Below are positions 5,315-6,486 of a stretch of DNA of 6,486 bases, piece after piece. The position numbers were made by a program, and so were the translations under genes. The notes under the pieces are model-generated. The model was not told where the DNA came from. It ran no database searches and saw only the letters and a list, made by a program, of their open reading frames with translations. The stretch covers positions 1-6,486 of the forward strand of contig JAFRQC010000052.1 of the NCBI GenBank assembly GCA_017428805.1, given 5' to 3'. This stretch comes from Prevotella sp. Lineage in GTDB: Bacteria; Bacteroidota; Bacteroidia; Bacteroidales; Bacteroidaceae. Numbering within the stretch: position 1 is the first letter of the stretch; each line of letters starts with the position of its first letter.

Positions 5315-5517
5315 ATGAAACAAAAGTATGAATCGCAGCTACGGCTGCTGAAAGTAATGTGGGAAAAAACGTAACTTGTGTTGAACTTGCCAAGCGGATA
5401 GGCATCACCCCGCAGGCTATGAGCCAGTTTGTAAACGGTACAGCCGATCCCTCCCTTTACCGTCTGCATACCATTGCAGATGCTCTCGGCGTGCGTGTCA
5501 GGGAGCTTTTTGAATAG
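5315..5517 (+). pseudogene. XRE-family helix-turn-helix regulator with frameshift
   Basis: ATG 5315 opens a frame (MKQKYESQLRLLKVMWEKT) that stops at 5372-5374. The downstream part of an XRE domain continues in the -1 frame from about 5368 to TAG 5515-5517 (VELAKRIGITPQAMSQFVNG, then DPSLYRLHTIADALGVRVRELFE). Adding one A to the run of six A at 5364-5369 would join the two into a complete 67-residue Cro/C1-type protein with helix 1, both HTH helices and the closing helices intact. A real null mutation, transcriptional slippage on the A-run or a sequencing error are all possible. The codons themselves do not form a classical X-XXY-YYZ slippery heptamer. If functional, it would be a plausible small repressor for the adjoining vapE region. 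Confidence 0.8.
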
Positions 5518-5574
5518 CCGGTTAAAGCTATCACTTTAATAATCGCGCTGCGACGGAAAGTTGTGGCGCGAAAG

Positions 5575-5606
5575 CTTGCATGCCTGCCGGAAAATTAGTA
5601 CCTTCG
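5575..5606 (+). promoter_or_regulatory. Bacteroidetes-type promoter of the VapE-like gene
   Basis: The -7 box TACCTTCG (5599-5606) matches TAnnTTTG with one change. A partial -33 element, CTTG (5575-5578), lies 20 bases upstream. Transcription would start near 5612, giving a leader of about 48 bases to ATG 5660. Confidence 0.55.
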
Positions 5607-5659
5607 TAGCAGATAAAGACAGAATGACTTTTTTAGACAGAGGACATAAGAACAGAAAT

Positions 5660-6486
5660 ATGGACGAAGAGAAACGGAAGAAGAAGGCCGATCAGACCAC
5701 CCTTGATCAGACCACCCCTAACCCCTCCTACTCAGGAGGGGAAAAGGAACACAAGGTGCCGTGGCAGGAGAAGTACGCCACGCCGAAGGAGATCAAGGCG
5801 TTCCTGAGTGACCACATCTACCTGCGGTGGAACTCGGTGAAGCACCGGGTGGAGGCCCGTCTGCCTGCGGAGGATGCCTTCTGCCAGAACAGCGAGCTGG
5901 CGCCGTTCGTCAGCGACGACTACCAGCCGATGAGCGACCGCCTGAGCAACACCCTGCTGACGGCTCTCCAGGATGTCAAGCCCACACGGAAGAGCAGTCT
6001 TGAAGAGGTCATCAACTCCGGCTACGTCAAGGCGTTCCATCCCTTCCTCTACTACCTGAACCGCCTGCCGCCCTGGGACGGTCAGGATCATATCCTCGGA
6101 CTGTCGGTGTCGGTGATGGTCAAGGGCGGCACGGAGAAGCAGATGCTCTTCTACGAGTACCTGAAGAAGTGGCTCGTGGCGATGGTGGCGAGTTGGATCG
6201 ATGATGACGAGGTGAACCAGGCGGTGCTGGTGTTCATCGGCGACCAGGGCATTTACAAGACCACCTGGTTCTCGCATCTGCTTCCCCCGGAACTGCGAGA
6301 CTACTTCCGCATCAAGGTCAATTCGAGCCGGGTGGGGAAGGACGACCTGATCACACTCTCCCAGTACGGGTTGGTGTGCTACGAGGAGCTGGACGTGATG
6401 ACGCCCTCCAACGTGAACACGTTGAAGTCGGTGGTGACGATGCCGTCGATAGACGAGCGCAAGCCGTACGACCACTATACGGAGCA
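5660..6486 (+). CDS. VapE-like P-loop ATPase (virulence-associated E family), 3' truncated
   Basis: There are 275 codons with no stop before the window ends. The N-terminus is basic and low-complexity, then VPWQEKYATPKEIKAFL begins the folded part. The Walker A-like motif is GDQGIYKTT (194-202, K200) after strand VLVFI, and the Walker B-like motif is GLVCYEELD (237-245). The segment FHPFLYYLNRLPPWDG before the P-loop is typical of VapE/primase-helicase C-terminal ATPases of Bacteroidetes prophages and integrative elements. Such proteins act in replication of the element, but the role here is inferred. ATG 5660 gives MDEEKRKKK; an in-frame ATG at 5624 would add 12 residues and leave a leader of only about 12 bases. 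The Tyr at 199 replaces the Gly common before the Walker Lys. Confidence 0.88.
   Translation, partial: MDEEKRKKKADQTTLDQTTPNPSYSGGEKEHKVPWQEKYATPKEIKAFLSDHIYLRWNSVKHRVEARLPAEDAFCQNSELAPFVSDDYQPMSDRLSNTLLTALQDVKPTRKSSLEEVINSGYVKAFHPFLYYLNRLPPWDGQDHILGLSVSVMVKGGTEKQMLFYEYLKKWLVAMVASWIDDDEVNQAVLVFIGDQGIYKTTWFSHLLPPELRDYFRIKVNSSRVGKDDLITLSQYGLVCYEELDVMTPSNVNTLKSVVTMPSIDERKPYDHYTE
5690..5741 (+). repeat. 15-bp tandem duplication plus in-frame palindrome in the vapE start region
   Basis: GATCAGACCACCC occurs at 5690-5702 and again at 5705-5717 (period 15, encoding DQTTL then DQTTP). Directly after it, CCCCTCCT (5722-5729) and AGGAGGGG (5734-5741) form an 8-bp stem with loop ACTC, encoding PSYSGG without breaking the frame. 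The segment reads as a small repeat element tolerated in a disordered N-terminus. Confidence 0.75.

Noticed and set aside
5732..6475. Minus-strand frame of 247 codons
   Set aside because: The plus strand carries VapE-type Walker motifs through the same stretch. The minus translation is rich in His, Arg, Val and Leu without motifs, as expected of an antisense shadow.

Overview
The window looks like an accessory (prophage or integrative-element) region of a Bacteroidales bacterium. The evidence is a reverse transcriptase, an Avd-like protein and a VapE-type ATPase of kinds common in gut Bacteroidetes, and two promoters that fit the Bacteroidetes -33/-7 pattern (TAnnTTTG-like -7 boxes at 3080-3087 and 5599-5606). 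The genus cannot be resolved. Every gene I can support is on the + strand.

Positions 1-2843 hold a nearly complete diversity-generating retroelement (DGR). It comprises, in order: the 3' end of a target gene whose last codons are the variable repeat (VR, 126-240); an avd-like accessory gene (326-778); a structured non-coding leader; the template repeat (TR, 938-1052); the DGR reverse transcriptase (1105-2358); and, overlapping it by ATGA, a small gene resembling the mismatch-recognition domain of MutS (2355-2843). VR and TR align without gaps over 115 bases. Ten of the 31 TR adenines are replaced in VR (3 A>G, 4 A>C, 3 A>T), while only one of the 84 non-adenine positions differs. This is the fingerprint of adenine-directed mutagenic retrohoming. 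The target protein ends in a C-type-lectin-like (FISUMP-like) fold with randomised Asn codons.

Positions 2844-5167 hold a REP/RAYT module: a Y1 (HUH) REP-associated tyrosine transposase (3117-3905) with REP-like palindromes upstream (2887-3027) and an inverted pair downstream (3936-4001). Next comes an unusual protein made of five consecutive helix-turn-helix units (4066-5136). It is bracketed by the same palindromes, the last beginning at the final base of its stop codon (5136-5166). The DGR supplies targeted variation of a surface-type protein. The RAYT block is a second, independent mobile system inserted directly behind it.

Positions 5168-6486 hold an intrinsic terminator (5244-5274), a small XRE-type regulator broken by an apparent one-base frameshift in a run of six A (5315-5517), a promoter, and the N-terminal 275 codons of a VapE-like P-loop ATPase running off the window. 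Its start region carries a 15-bp tandem duplication and an in-frame GC-rich palindrome.

The points most worth following are the DGR with its MutS-like partner, in which the mismatch-reading Glu appears replaced by Arg; the five-HTH protein framed by REP hairpins; and the possible alternative pairing of the palindrome in front of avd.
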